A stretch of DNA of 64,000 nucleotides, taken from the NCBI RefSeq assembly GCF_015291725.1, contig NZ_CP030038.1, positions 8,235,001 through 8,299,000 of the forward strand, read 5' to 3'. The DNA is from Bradyrhizobium sp. CCBAU 51765 (GTDB taxonomy: Bacteria > Pseudomonadota > Alphaproteobacteria > Rhizobiales > Xanthobacteraceae). The position numbers and the translations under genes were made by a program. This document shows positions 1 to 8,179 of this stretch, one piece after another; position 1 is the stretch's first letter, and each line of letters opens with the position of its first letter. The notes under the pieces are model-generated. The model had not been told where the DNA came from. It did no database searches and was given only the letters and a program-made list of their open reading frames with translations.

Positions 1-648
1 AATGCCTCGCTCGGCAAGCTGTGGCTGGAGCGCGGCGGCACGACAGTGCAGGCAAACTTGCGTGGCGGCGGCGAGTTCGGCACGCGCTGGCACGATGCCG
101 GACGGCTGGCCGGCAAGAAGCTGTCGCACGACGATTTCGCGGCAGTGGCCGCTGACCTCGTCCGCCGCGGCGTGACGCAGCCGAAGCGCATCGCGGCGCA
201 GGGCGGATCGAACGGCGGCATCCTCATCACCAACATGCTGGTGCGCTACCCCGAGCGCTTCGGCGCTCTGTTCTGCACCATCCCGCTGATCGACATGCGC
301 CGCTACACGAAGCTGCTCGCGGGCGCGAGCTGGATCGCCGAATATGGCGACCCCGACAAGCCCGACGAGTGGGAGTGGCTGAAGACCTACTCCGCCTATC
401 ACAACGTGAAGATCGGGCAGGCCTATCCGCCGATCCTGATCGCGACCACGCGGCGCGACGACCGCGTTCATCCGGGCCATGCGCGCAAGATGGCCGCAAA
501 ACTCCAGGCGATGGGCTTTGAAGCCTGGTTCTACGAGCCGGCCGCCGGCGGCCACGGCTACGGCAAGGACAACAAGGAGCGCGCCGGCTTCGAGGTGCTC
601 GGCTTCCGGTTCTTGAAGGAGAGGATCGGGTGGAAGGACGAAGGTTAG
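1..648 (+). CDS. Prolyl oligopeptidase family serine peptidase (S9), C-terminal part
   Basis: The open frame runs in from the left edge, so only the last 215 residues are present. They form the C-terminal alpha/beta-hydrolase domain of an S9 peptidase. The nucleophile elbow GGSNGG is visible (Ser codon at 208-210), then a DDRVHP segment that should carry the catalytic Asp, and GGHGYG carrying the catalytic His, in the order expected for the Ser-Asp-His triad. S9 enzymes cleave short peptides after proline or basic residues. The beta-propeller that restricts substrate size would lie outside the window. The GTG at 46 is internal, because the frame is open and homologous-looking upstream of it. 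Family is certain; substrate is unknown. Confidence 0.9.
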   Translation, partial: NASLGKLWLERGGTTVQANLRGGGEFGTRWHDAGRLAGKKLSHDDFAAVAADLVRRGVTQPKRIAAQGGSNGGILITNMLVRYPERFGALFCTIPLIDMRRYTKLLAGASWIAEYGDPDKPDEWEWLKTYSAYHNVKIGQAYPPILIATTRRDDRVHPGHARKMAAKLQAMGFEAWFYEPAAGGHGYGKDNKERAGFEVLGFRFLKERIGWKDEG

Positions 649-676
649 CGTGGGTGCGGCGCTGACGTCTCCACAT

Positions 677-762
677 CGTCATGGCCGGGCTTGACCCGGC
701 CATCCACGCCTTGCCTTGTCGCTCGAAGAACGTGGATGCCCGGGACAAGCCCGGGCATGACG
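677..762. repeat. Intergenic palindromic repeat (GGCCGGGCTTGACCCGGCC type)
   Basis: Two arms, CGTCATGGCCGGGCTTGACC and its partner ending GGGCATGACG, surround an inner GTGGATG/CATCCAC pair, so the whole segment can fold into a long hairpin. It sits between two convergent genes and may act as a bidirectional terminator. Repeats of this design are frequent in Bradyrhizobium genomes. Confidence 0.75.
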
Positions 763-767
763 ACCTC

Positions 768-1442
768 CTAGCCTCTCGCAAACACCAGCGTCAGATTGTT
801 CGCGGGCATCTCGATCGTATCGACGAGGCCAAGGCCTACCGCCTTTGCGAGCTTTTCGACATCGCTGATATCGCGTACGCCCCAATCGGGATTGCCCTCG
901 CGCAAGGAGGTGTCGAACACCGCATTGCTGAGCGCGGTGTGCTTGCCGTCGCGCTTGAAGGGGCCGTAGAGGAACAGCTTGCCGTCGGCGCGCAGATAGC
1001 GACCGGCGCCGGCGAACAGGCCTTCGGCCACGGCCCAGGGCGCGATGTGAATGACATTGGCGCAGAACACGGCCGCAAGGCTTGTCGGCCCCTGCCCGCT
1101 CTTCATCTCCGGACACCAGTCGGGATCGGTGAGATCGATCCGCAAGGGCGAGCGGATGTTCGGCAGGCCCGCATGCACGCGCCAGGCTTCGATGCTCCTG
1201 AGATGGCGCTGGTTGAGGTCGCTCGGCCACCAGATCAGGTCGGGCGCGTGGCGGGCGAAATGAACCACGTGCTGGCCGGTTCCGCTGCCGAGTTCCACCA
1301 CGTTGCCGGTGCAGCCCGCGAGATACTTTTCCAGCGCCGCCCAGATCGGTTCGTGATTGCGATGAAAGGCCGGCGCATCGAGCCGGCCATCCGGCTCGAC
1401 CCGTCCGCCATCCCTGCCAAATTCGACGACATATTCAGCCAA
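768..1442 (-). CDS. DUF938 family protein, SAM-dependent methyltransferase-like
   Basis: A 224-residue protein with the DUF938 layout: an N-terminal APAFHRNHEPI segment, then the SAM-binding glycine-rich loop VVELGSGTGQH, a WWPSDLN acidic loop after strand 2, and FCANVIHIAPW where a methyltransferase motif IV would be. This indicates a Rossmann-type methyltransferase fold; no substrate is established for the family. The start was placed at TTG 1442 because GGGGAC lies seven bases upstream and the protein then begins close to the family N terminus. A GTG at 1475 in the same frame is possible but has no clear ribosome-binding site. The gene is convergent with the peptidase. Confidence 0.8.
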   Translation of the reverse strand: MAEYVVEFGRDGGRVEPDGRLDAPAFHRNHEPIWAALEKYLAGCTGNVVELGSGTGQHVVHFARHAPDLIWWPSDLNQRHLRSIEAWRVHAGLPNIRSPLRIDLTDPDWCPEMKSGQGPTSLAAVFCANVIHIAPWAVAEGLFAGAGRYLRADGKLFLYGPFKRDGKHTALSNAVFDTSLREGNPDWGVRDISDVEKLAKAVGLGLVDTIEMPANNLTLVFARG

Positions 1443-1524
1443 GTGACGTCCCCAATAATGTAAAGCAGAAAACACGTTTCAGGGTCAAAACGGCCCCGAG
1501 AATAATTTGCTAATTCCAGCCGGT

Positions 1525-1548
1525 CCGATGAACGAACTATCTCATCGG
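1525..1548. promoter_or_regulatory. Inverted repeat upstream of the sox operon
   Basis: CCGATGA and TCATCGG form a perfect 7-bp inverted repeat with a 10-base spacer, about 130 bases before soxX, in the gap between soxX and the divergent DUF938 gene. It is a candidate operator for a sox regulator. No regulator gene is visible nearby, so the link is inferred. Confidence 0.35.
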
Positions 1549-1674
1549 TTGCAATGTGCGCGGGATATTAACTCCATTTTGCCGCGTGCATAGTGTTGAT
1601 TGTCAGGCGATGCCCTTTGTGCTTTTGAACAGTTCCGCAAACGACATCATCGACATACCGCTCCGGACGATGCC

Positions 1675-2025
1675 TTGACCGTCTTTCCTTGCAAGCCCGC
1701 CCTGCTGGTTGCGCTGGCCCTTGTCGCCGGCGCGGCCCCGGCGCGGGCGCAGTCCACCATGGCCGCAGGCCAGAATCTCGCTTTCGACCGCGGCAAGGGC
1801 AATTGCCTGACCTGCCACGTCATCAAAGGCGGCGACCTGCCGGGAACGATCGGGCCGGAGTTGAAGGACATCAAGGCAAAGTACCCCGATCGCAACGAGC
1901 TGTTCGCCATCATCTTCGACGAGACCAAGCGCAATCCGCAGACCATGATGCCGCCGTTCGGCCGGAACCGGATTTTGACCGAACAGGAGATCAACGCGAT
2001 CGTTGATTTCCTGCAGACCCTGTAA
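1675..2025 (+). CDS. soxX: SoxX, monohaem c-type cytochrome of the SoxAX complex
   Basis: SoxX pairs with SoxA to attach thiosulfate oxidatively to the SoxY cysteine in the periplasm and passes the electrons to cytochromes. The protein has a signal peptide ending ARAQ, one haem-binding CLTCH motif and a distal Met in the TMMPPFG segment, followed by a C-terminal helix ending IVDFLQTL, as in class I cytochromes. The start is taken as TTG 1675, giving 116 residues with a normal-length signal peptide; the frame stays open to a TTG near 1600, which would put an unlikely hydrophilic stretch before the signal. It is the first gene of the sox operon, with soxY 25 bases downstream. Confidence 0.9.
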   Translation: MTVFPCKPALLVALALVAGAAPARAQSTMAAGQNLAFDRGKGNCLTCHVIKGGDLPGTIGPELKDIKAKYPDRNELFAIIFDETKRNPQTMMPPFGRNRILTEQEINAIVDFLQTL

Positions 2026-2050
2026 CGGCCGGCTGCCCAGGAGACTTGAG

Positions 2051-2542
2051 ATGACCACGACCATCGGCGCTCATCCGACGCGGCGCCTGATCCTTCAGGG
2101 CGCGGCCTCCGTCGCGCTGCTCGGCCTCGGCAATCTGCCGTTCGGCGCCGCTCCCGCGCGCGCCGCGGCCAACGACAAATATCCGGAAGAGGCGTTCAAG
2201 CAGAAGAACGAGGCCGACGCGATCAAGGCCCTCTATGGCAGGACCGCGGAGCCGTCCGACAAGGTCAAGCTCGACGCGCCGGAGATCGCCGAGAACGGCG
2301 GCGTGGTGCCGATCTCTGTGACGACGTCACTCGACAAGGTCACCTCGATCTCGTTCTTCGTGGCCGAGAACCCGAACGCGCTCGCGGCAAGCTACAGAAT
2401 TCCCGAAGGCACGATCCCTGCCGTCGCCAACCGGCTGAAGATGGCCAAGACCACCAAATTGACCGCGATCGTGGAAGCCGACGGCAAGCTCTACAGCGCG
2501 ACCAAAGAGGTCAAGGTCACCGTCGGCGGCTGCGGCGGTTAA
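2051..2542 (+). CDS. soxY: SoxY, sulfur-carrier protein
   Basis: SoxY carries the sulfur substrate covalently on the cysteine of its C-terminal swinging arm. That arm, VGGCGG, is present at the extreme C terminus. The N terminus has a twin-arginine-type signal (PTRRLILQG) followed by a hydrophobic stretch and AAPARA, so the folded SoxYZ dimer is probably exported by Tat. ATG 2051 is chosen because AGGAG lies ten bases upstream. The length of 163 residues is slightly above that of other SoxY proteins. soxZ follows after 15 bases. Confidence 0.95.
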   Translation: MTTTIGAHPTRRLILQGAASVALLGLGNLPFGAAPARAAANDKYPEEAFKQKNEADAIKALYGRTAEPSDKVKLDAPEIAENGGVVPISVTTSLDKVTSISFFVAENPNALAASYRIPEGTIPAVANRLKMAKTTKLTAIVEADGKLYSATKEVKVTVGGCGG

Positions 2543-2557
2543 GCGAGGCATTTCGAC

Positions 2558-2869
2558 ATGGCATCCAGCATTCGCGTGCGCGCAACGTCCAACGGCGACA
2601 TCACCGAGGTGCAGACGCTGATCCAGCACCCCATGGACACCGGCCTCGTCAAGGATTCCAAGGGCGAGCCGATTCCGGCGCACTTCATCCAGGAGCTGAA
2701 GTTCGAATGTAACGGCAAGGAGGTCTTCGTCGCCAATTGGGGCACTGCGGTCTCCAAGGACCCCTACGTCAAGTTCAGCTTCAGGGGCGCCAAGAAGGGC
2801 GACGAGCTCAAGATCTCCTGGACCGACAACAAGGGTGCGTCGGATACGACGACCGCGAAGATCGCGTGA
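2558..2869 (+). CDS. soxZ: SoxZ, partner of SoxY
   Basis: A 103-residue immunoglobulin-fold protein with the usual SoxZ segments: IQHPMDTG near residue 23, IPAHFIQEL, and the terminal WTDNKG region. It has no signal peptide, consistent with export as a passenger on Tat-targeted SoxY. Its TGA overlaps the ATG of soxA by one base (TGATG), which suggests translational coupling. Confidence 0.95.
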   Translation: MASSIRVRATSNGDITEVQTLIQHPMDTGLVKDSKGEPIPAHFIQELKFECNGKEVFVANWGTAVSKDPYVKFSFRGAKKGDELKISWTDNKGASDTTTAKIA

Positions 2870-3732
2870 TGAAACAGCGCGCCACTGTTCTGCTCGGCTC
2901 AGCCTTCGTCGCACTCGCGGCGCTCGCTTTCGCCGCAACGCGCGTCATCGCAGCGGACAAGGTCGATCCCGTCGCCGATGCCAAGGCGTTCCAGAATTTC
3001 TTCTTCCAGAAGTTTCCGAACGTGAAGCACGAGGATTTCGTCAACGGTCCTTACTCCATGAACGAGGACATGAAGCGGCAGTGGCAGGAGAAGGAGGAAT
3101 TCCCGCCTTACGAGTTCGCGCTCGATGCCGGCAAGGAGATGTTCTCGACCCCTTTCAAGAACGGCAAGACCTACGCCGACTGCTTCCCGAACGGCGGCAT
3201 CGGCATCCGACAGAACTATCCCTATTTCGACGAGAAGGAAGGCAAGGTCGTCACGCTGGAGCTCGCACTCAACCGCTGCCGCGAGGCCAATGGCGAAGCG
3301 CCCTATTCCTACGTCAAGGACGAGATGGCCTCGCTCACCGCCTACATGGCCTATACCTCGCGCGGCAGGCCGATGGACATCAAGATTCCCGACGATCCCC
3401 GTGCGCTGGCGGCGTACGAGAACGGCAAGCGCTATTTCTACACCCGGCGCGGCCAGATGAATTTCTCCTGCGCCAGCTGCCATGTGCAGAGTCCGGGTGA
3501 GCGCATCCGCGCCGAGACTTTGGCACCGGCGCTCGGCATCCTCAACGCGATGCCGATCTACCGCTCCGAATGGAGCGGCATGGGCACCACCAGCCGCCGC
3601 TTCGTCACCTGCAACAGCCAGACCCGCGCGGTTCCGCTGGAGCCGCAATCGGACGAATATCGCGACGTCGAATATTTCCTGTCCTACGTCGCCAATGGCC
3701 TGCCGATCTCGGGACCGGGAGCACGGCCATGA
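2869..3732 (+). CDS. soxA: SoxA, c-type cytochrome of the SoxAX complex (single CXXCH)
   Basis: The 287-residue protein starts at ATG 2869, overlapping soxZ, with a signal peptide ending VIAAD. Only one haem motif, CASCH in the second cytochrome domain, is present. In the first domain the motif is lost and isolated cysteines remain (YADCFPNG and LNRCREAN), which probably form a disulfide. The conserved axial cysteine in FVTCNSQTRAV is kept. This is the monohaem type known from Starkeya, not the dihaem type of Paracoccus. The last bases overlap the next gene by ATGA. Confidence 0.93.
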   Translation: MKQRATVLLGSAFVALAALAFAATRVIAADKVDPVADAKAFQNFFFQKFPNVKHEDFVNGPYSMNEDMKRQWQEKEEFPPYEFALDAGKEMFSTPFKNGKTYADCFPNGGIGIRQNYPYFDEKEGKVVTLELALNRCREANGEAPYSYVKDEMASLTAYMAYTSRGRPMDIKIPDDPRALAAYENGKRYFYTRRGQMNFSCASCHVQSPGERIRAETLAPALGILNAMPIYRSEWSGMGTTSRRFVTCNSQTRAVPLEPQSDEYRDVEYFLSYVANGLPISGPGARP

Positions 3733-4034
3733 AGCGGTCACTTGCTCTCGCCATGCTGCTGGTCTTGAGCCTTGCGCCATCCGCGCGCGCGGCGAACGAG
3801 GCGGACTACAAGGCGGCCTATGCCGCCGCCGAAGCCGCCTCCAAGGAGGCAGCCGGCATGCGCAATCAATGGACCGTGACCGTATCTGCGCTGGCGGCAG
3901 CGAGGAAGGCTGCCGACGGCGGCGATTTCGACCGTGCGGTTGCCGCAGCCAGGGAGGCCGAGGCGCTGGCGAAGGCATCGATCTTCCAGGCCACGTCCGA
4001 AAAAGAAGCCTGGAAGGCGATGGAAATCCGCTAG
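3729..4034 (+). CDS. soxK: SoxK-like SoxAX-binding protein
   Basis: A 101-residue secreted protein. After a signal peptide (MKRSLALAML to ARA) the mature part is an alanine-rich helical hairpin with AEAASKEAAG, NQW, ARKAADGGDFDRAVAAAREA and a final segment resembling EKEAW. This matches what I recall of the SoxAX-binding protein SoxK (SAXB), which stabilises SoxAX in species with single-haem SoxA. Position supports the call: it overlaps soxA by four bases and precedes soxB. The assignment rests on composition and context, since small helical proteins are hard to place by eye. Confidence 0.65.
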   Translation: MKRSLALAMLLVLSLAPSARAANEADYKAAYAAAEAASKEAAGMRNQWTVTVSALAAARKAADGGDFDRAVAAAREAEALAKASIFQATSEKEAWKAMEIR

Positions 4035-4088
4035 ACTGCGCCTGAGTGGAATAGTCCGACGATCACGAGAGGCGCGGAGAATTCTTGG

Positions 4089-5840
4089 ATGGCGATCCGC
4101 CGCCGCGATTTCCTGAGAAGTGCAGGCCTTGCCGCCGCGGCGCTCGGCCTGCCGCGGCTGGCCCGCGGCACCGAGACCGCTGGCATCTACGACCTCGAGC
4201 GGTTCGGCAATGCGCGGATCCTGCACATCACCGACACGCACGCGCAGCTCAATCCGGTCTATTTCCGCGAGCCCAGCGTCAATATCGGCGTCGGTGAGAT
4301 GGCGGGACGGCCGCCGCATCTGGTCGGCCGCGCCTTCCTGGAGCGGTTCGGCATCCGGCCCGACAGCGCCGATGCCTATGCCTTCACCTGCTTCGAGTTC
4401 GAGAAGTCCGCTAGCCGCTTCGGCAAGCTCGGCGGCTTTGCCCATCTGAAGACGCTGGTCGACCGCTTGCGTGCCGATGTCGGCGAGAGGCGCTCACTTC
4501 TCGTCGACGGTGGCGATCTCTGGCAGGGCACCGGGCTTGCCAACGTCATGCAGGGCCGCGACATGGTCGAGGTCGCCAATCTGCTCGGCATCGAGGCGAT
4601 GACCGGGCATTGGGAATTCACCTATGGCGAGCAGGCGCTGCGCGACAATCTCGAGCGCTTCAAGGGCGAGTTCCTGGCGCAGAACGTGTTCCTGACCGAG
4701 GAAGCCGCGTTCAACGACGCCCCCGCCTTCGACAAGGCCACCGGCCGCGTGTTCAAGCCGTCTGTCATCAAGGAGATCGGCAGCCACCGGGTCGCGATCA
4801 TCGGCCAGGCCTTCCCTTACGTGCCGATCGCGCACCCCAAGCGGTTCACACCGGACTGGAGCTTCGGCATCCGCGAGGAGGAGTTGCAGAAGCATGTCGA
4901 TGCCCTGCGAGGCACCGACAAGGTCGACGCCGTCGTCCTGCTGTCGCACAACGGCATGGATGTGGACCTCAAGCTCGCAAGCCGGGTCACCGGCATCGAC
5001 GTCATCCTCGGCGGCCACACCCACGATGCCGTACCGCAGCCGATTGCCGTGAAGAATGCCAGCGGCACGACGCTCGTCACCAATGCCGGCTCCAACGGGA
5101 AATTCCTGGCCGTGCTCGATCTTGCACTCGACAAGGGCAAGGTCAGCGACATCCACTATCATCTGCTGCCGGTCTATTCCGAGTTGCTGAAGCCCGACCC
5201 TGCCATGGCCGAGCTGATCGGCCGGCTGCGCGCGCCGCACGTGAGCGACTGGTCGGAGAAGATCGCAACGCCGGATCGCCTGCTCTACCGCCGCGACAAT
5301 TTCTCCGGGCCCGTCGACGAATTGATCTGCACCGCGCTGCGTGCCGAGTTCGACGCCGAGATCGCGCTGTCTCCGGGCTTCCGCTGGGGCGTCACCGCGC
5401 TGCCCGGCCAGGCGCTGACCATGGAGGATCTGCTCGCGGAAACCGCGATCACCTATCCCGAGACCTATGTGCAGGACATGACGGGAGCCCAGATCAAGGA
5501 CGTGCTGGAAGACGTCTGCGACAATCTCTTCAACGCCGATCCCTATTACCAGCAGGGCGGCGACATGGTGCGCGTCGGCGGGCTCAGCTACACCTGCACG
5601 CCGACAGCCGCGATCGGCAGCCGCATCTCGGAGCTGAGGCTTGGCAGCGGCAAGACGCTCAGCGCCAGACACCGCTACAAGGTCGCGGGCTGGGCCTCGG
5701 TCAACGGCCAGCAGGGCGCACCGGTGTGGGACGTCGTCGGCAAATATCTGCGCTCGGGCCGGATGTTGCCGGAGCGGCTCGGCTCCGGCGTGACGCTGAA
5801 GGGAGTCGAGGGCAATCCAGGCATTGCAGGACAGGGATGA
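4089..5840 (+). CDS. soxB: SoxB, thiosulfohydrolase
   Basis: SoxB hydrolyses the terminal sulfonate from SoxY-bound thiosulfate using a dimanganese centre. The 583-residue protein begins with a Tat signal (RRRDFLRS). Its metallophosphatase motifs are all present: ITDTHAQ, DGGDLWQGTG, the SoxB-specific TGHWEFTYG in place of GNHE, LLSHNGMDVD and LGGHTHD. A C-terminal 5'-nucleotidase-like domain follows from about residue 390. It is the last core sox gene, and the next gene overlaps its stop by four bases. Confidence 0.96.
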   Translation: MAIRRRDFLRSAGLAAAALGLPRLARGTETAGIYDLERFGNARILHITDTHAQLNPVYFREPSVNIGVGEMAGRPPHLVGRAFLERFGIRPDSADAYAFTCFEFEKSASRFGKLGGFAHLKTLVDRLRADVGERRSLLVDGGDLWQGTGLANVMQGRDMVEVANLLGIEAMTGHWEFTYGEQALRDNLERFKGEFLAQNVFLTEEAAFNDAPAFDKATGRVFKPSVIKEIGSHRVAIIGQAFPYVPIAHPKRFTPDWSFGIREEELQKHVDALRGTDKVDAVVLLSHNGMDVDLKLASRVTGIDVILGGHTHDAVPQPIAVKNASGTTLVTNAGSNGKFLAVLDLALDKGKVSDIHYHLLPVYSELLKPDPAMAELIGRLRAPHVSDWSEKIATPDRLLYRRDNFSGPVDELICTALRAEFDAEIALSPGFRWGVTALPGQALTMEDLLAETAITYPETYVQDMTGAQIKDVLEDVCDNLFNADPYYQQGGDMVRVGGLSYTCTPTAAIGSRISELRLGSGKTLSARHRYKVAGWASVNGQQGAPVWDVVGKYLRSGRMLPERLGSGVTLKGVEGNPGIAGQG

Positions 5841-6295
5841 TGCGATCGCAGCTCTTGGCCGCGATGATGCTGGCACTGCTCGTCTGGACGGTGGCCCCGC
5901 CCGCTCTGGCACAGCAGGTGCCGCTCCAGGACAAGCCGTTCGCCGAGCACAGGATCGTGCTGCAGCTCTCCGATGGCGATGCGAAGAAGCAGGCGCTGGT
6001 GCTGAGCGTCGCCAATAACCTGCTGAAGGCCTACGATCCCGACAAGGTCGCGATCGAAGTGGTGGTGTTCGGCCCCGGCATCGACCTGCTTCTTGCCGGC
6101 AGCGAGCGCCGCAAGCAGGTCGAGAGCCTGATCGCGCAAGGCGTTCGCTTCGACATCTGCCTCAACACCGTCGATACGATCGAGCGGGAAACCGGCAAGC
6201 GGCCGGAGTTCATCCCCGCTGCAACGCCGGTGCAGGTCGGGGTTGGGCAGATCCTGTTCCTGGCGGAGAACGGGTACACATTGGTGCGGCCGTAG
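5837..6295 (+). CDS. Periplasmic DsrE/DsrF-like protein at the end of the sox operon
   Basis: A 152-residue protein with a cleavable signal peptide (hydrophobic to about residue 24, ending ALAQ). The mature part has the DsrE-like alternating fold: HRIVLQLSDGD, then VEVVVFGPGIDLLL, and a conserved-looking cysteine in VRFDICLNT. DsrE relatives transfer sulfane sulfur in the cytoplasm; here the signal peptide places it in the periplasm with the Sox proteins. It overlaps soxB by ATGA, so it is co-translated. A role in handling sulfane sulfur left on SoxY is an inference. Confidence 0.75.
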   Translation: MMRSQLLAAMMLALLVWTVAPPALAQQVPLQDKPFAEHRIVLQLSDGDAKKQALVLSVANNLLKAYDPDKVAIEVVVFGPGIDLLLAGSERRKQVESLIAQGVRFDICLNTVDTIERETGKRPEFIPAATPVQVGVGQILFLAENGYTLVRP

Positions 6296-6339
6296 GGGGG
6301 CCGTCCCGAGTTGTGGCACTCTGTTTCCCCACTCTCGGT

Positions 6340-6474
6340 GTCATTCCCCGCCACCGGGTCTCGCCTTCGGCGAGCCCGATGACAGGCTCCAGCGGGGAAT
6401 CCAGTACGCCGCGGCTTCTCCGTATCCCACGATGCCTCTGGAATACTGGATCGCCCGCCTGCGCGGGCGATGAC
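6340..6474. repeat. Intergenic palindromic repeat
   Basis: The gap 6296-6616 contains this element, which starts GTCATTCCCCGCC and ends GCGGGCGATGAC. It has internal CCGGGTCTCGCC/GGCGAGCCCG and CCAGTA/TACTGG pairs and can fold as a branched hairpin. It separates the sox operon from the next gene and may end sox transcription. Confidence 0.7.
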
Positions 6475-6548
6475 AGCGGTGGGTGGGAAACGGCGCGCCC
6501 CTAACTCCGCAATAAGAATCTTCTAAATTTTCCTGTCTACACAGTGAA

Positions 6549-6577
6549 TTGCTTCTCTTTCCGGCCCGCAATGTAGT
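6549..6577 (+). promoter_or_regulatory. Weak candidate sigma-70-type promoter
   Basis: TTGCTT and TGTAGT are separated by 17 bases in an AT-richer patch before the persulfide dioxygenase gene. The match to the -35/-10 consensus is only moderate, so this is a possibility, not a call. Confidence 0.25.
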
Positions 6578-6616
6578 AGAATCTCCAAAATTGGTTCCAC
6601 TGCCGGACTTCCCGCC

Positions 6617-7654
6617 ATGATCTTCCGCCAGCTCTTCGACAGCGTTTCGGGCACCTATAGCTATCTCCTGGCCAGCCGCGCCGGCGGCGAGGCGCTCATC
6701 CTGGATCCCGTGCTGGAAAAGGTCGACCGCTACTGCCAATTGCTGCGCGAGCTCGACCTCAAGCTGGTGAAGGCGGTGGATACCCATCTGCATGCCGACC
6801 ACGTCACCGGCCTCGGCGAACTGCGCGACCGCACCCATTGCATGACCGTGATGGGCGACCAGACCAAGGCCGACGTGGTGGCGATGCGTGTGGCCGACGG
6901 CGACAAGGTGACGATCGAGGGCTTGTCGCTCGACGTGATGTACACGCCGGGTCACACCGACGATTCCTATTCCTATCTGATGGGAGACCGCGTCTTCACC
7001 GGCGACACGCTCCTGATTCGCGGCACCGGCCGCACCGATTTCCAGAACGGATCCTCGCGCGCCCAGTATGATTCGATCTTCAACCGCCTGCTCAAGCTGC
7101 CGGACGAGACGATGGTGTTCCCGGCGCATGACTACAAGGGCGACACCGTCTCCACCATCGGCGAGGAGAAGCGGTACAATCCGCGGCTCCAGGTGCGCTC
7201 GGTGGACGAATATATCGAGTTGATGGCGAACCTGAAGCTGCCCAATCCGAAGATGATGGACGTGGCGGTGCCCGCCAACATGCATGTCGGCCTGCATCAG
7301 GAGGAGCTGGAAAAGGAAGGCCGCGCGCTCAGCGCCGTCGAGGCGATCCGCACGCTCGGCCGGCCTGACATCCTGCTGGTCGACCTGCGCGAGACCAACG
7401 AGCGGCTGAAGCACGGCACGCTCGAAGGCGCGCTGCACACGCCCTATCCCTCCGTCGAGGAGAGCCTCAGGCCCGGCGGCATGCTGCGCGAGGTCGCGGC
7501 CGCCACCGGCCGCCGCGTGGTGTTCTTCTGCGCCTTCGGCGAACGCTCGGCGATGGCGGTTGCGGCCGCGAAGGAAGCGGGACTTCTCAACACCGCCCAT
7601 ATCGCCGGCGGCATCGATGCCTGGAAGAAGGCGGGCGGGCCGGTGCTGCACTGA
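6617..7654 (+). CDS. Persulfide dioxygenase-rhodanese fusion (ETHE1-like MBL fold)
   Basis: Residues 1-240 form a metallo-beta-lactamase domain with HLHADH, a GHTDDSYSYL segment, FTGDTLLIRGTGRTDF and PAHDYKG, the ETHE1-type persulfide dioxygenase pattern with one iron site. Residues 260-345 form a rhodanese domain with the active-site loop CAFGERS. Such fusions oxidise glutathione persulfide to sulfite and move sulfane sulfur to or from thiosulfate. Located just after the sox operon but behind a repeat and probably its own promoter, it likely detoxifies cytoplasmic sulfide or persulfide. All key residues are present. Confidence 0.9.
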   Translation: MIFRQLFDSVSGTYSYLLASRAGGEALILDPVLEKVDRYCQLLRELDLKLVKAVDTHLHADHVTGLGELRDRTHCMTVMGDQTKADVVAMRVADGDKVTIEGLSLDVMYTPGHTDDSYSYLMGDRVFTGDTLLIRGTGRTDFQNGSSRAQYDSIFNRLLKLPDETMVFPAHDYKGDTVSTIGEEKRYNPRLQVRSVDEYIELMANLKLPNPKMMDVAVPANMHVGLHQEELEKEGRALSAVEAIRTLGRPDILLVDLRETNERLKHGTLEGALHTPYPSVEESLRPGGMLREVAAATGRRVVFFCAFGERSAMAVAAAKEAGLLNTAHIAGGIDAWKKAGGPVLH

Positions 7655-7747
7655 GGGCTTCGTCGCGAGCCTTGAGTTGGGCCAGGAACCGCACATATTG
7701 GGCGGATAGATTCATTCGGATGCAGCATCACCCATCCGGGATCAGCC

Positions 7748-7906
7748 ATGGCCAAGACCGTAAAACCGAGCGAACCGCCGAAGCAGGCGCAAGACAAGGC
7801 AAAGAAGCCCTCGCCCCGGCGCGAGATTGACGACGACGATTACGAAGACGGTGACATCGCAACGCCGAAGCGTGATCGATATGGCCCGGATGACGAGCCG
7901 TTGTGA
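7748..7906 (+). CDS. Small highly charged protein of unknown function
   Basis: ATG 7748 opens a 52-codon frame encoding a Lys/Pro-rich first half (KTVKPSEPPKQ) and an acidic centre (EIDDDDYEDGD), ending RYGPDDEPL. It has no membrane segment and is probably disordered. G/C-ending codons fit the neighbours, and a GGGA precedes the start. I do not recognise a function; the existence of the gene rests on codon usage and a plausible start. Confidence 0.5.
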   Translation: MAKTVKPSEPPKQAQDKAKKPSPRREIDDDDYEDGDIATPKRDRYGPDDEPL

Positions 7907-7924
7907 GTAGCCCCGAACTCCGTT

Positions 7925-8052
7925 GTCGTCCCTGCGCACGCAGGGACCCATAACCACAGGCAGGAGTTTGGCGGCGGATCGCTGTCCGGTACTGCGACCT
8001 GCCACAATCGAGATATCACGCGGTATGGGTCCCTGCGTGCGCAGGGACGACG
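7925..8052. repeat. Composite palindromic repeat (diverged copy D)
   Basis: Outer arms GTCGTCCCTGCGCACGCAGG and the closing GCGTGCGCAGGGACGAC are inverted copies, with an inner ACCCATAACCACAGGCAGG segment related to the repeats at 9419, 11371 and 19046. The middle differs from those copies. It fills most of the gap before the MFS gene. Confidence 0.7.
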
Positions 8053-8179
8053 GCGTGGAGGCACACCCGATGCCCCTCACTTCCCCCGCCCGCGCTAGCT
8101 GCCATGCGCCTGCGTTCATGGACAAATAACTGCCCTCCCCGATAGTTTGCGCGTCCATCGGGAGTGAAACGGAACTGCA

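Noticed and set aside
1443..1475. GTG start at 1475 for the DUF938 gene
   Set aside because: It adds 11 residues outside the usual family N terminus and has no ribosome-binding site; TTG 1442 has GGGGAC. It remains possible.
4610..5836. Long frame upstream of the DsrE-like gene as an N-terminal extension
   Set aside because: It is the shifted reading of soxB and is Arg/Gln/His-rich. The signal peptide beginning at 5837 marks the true start.
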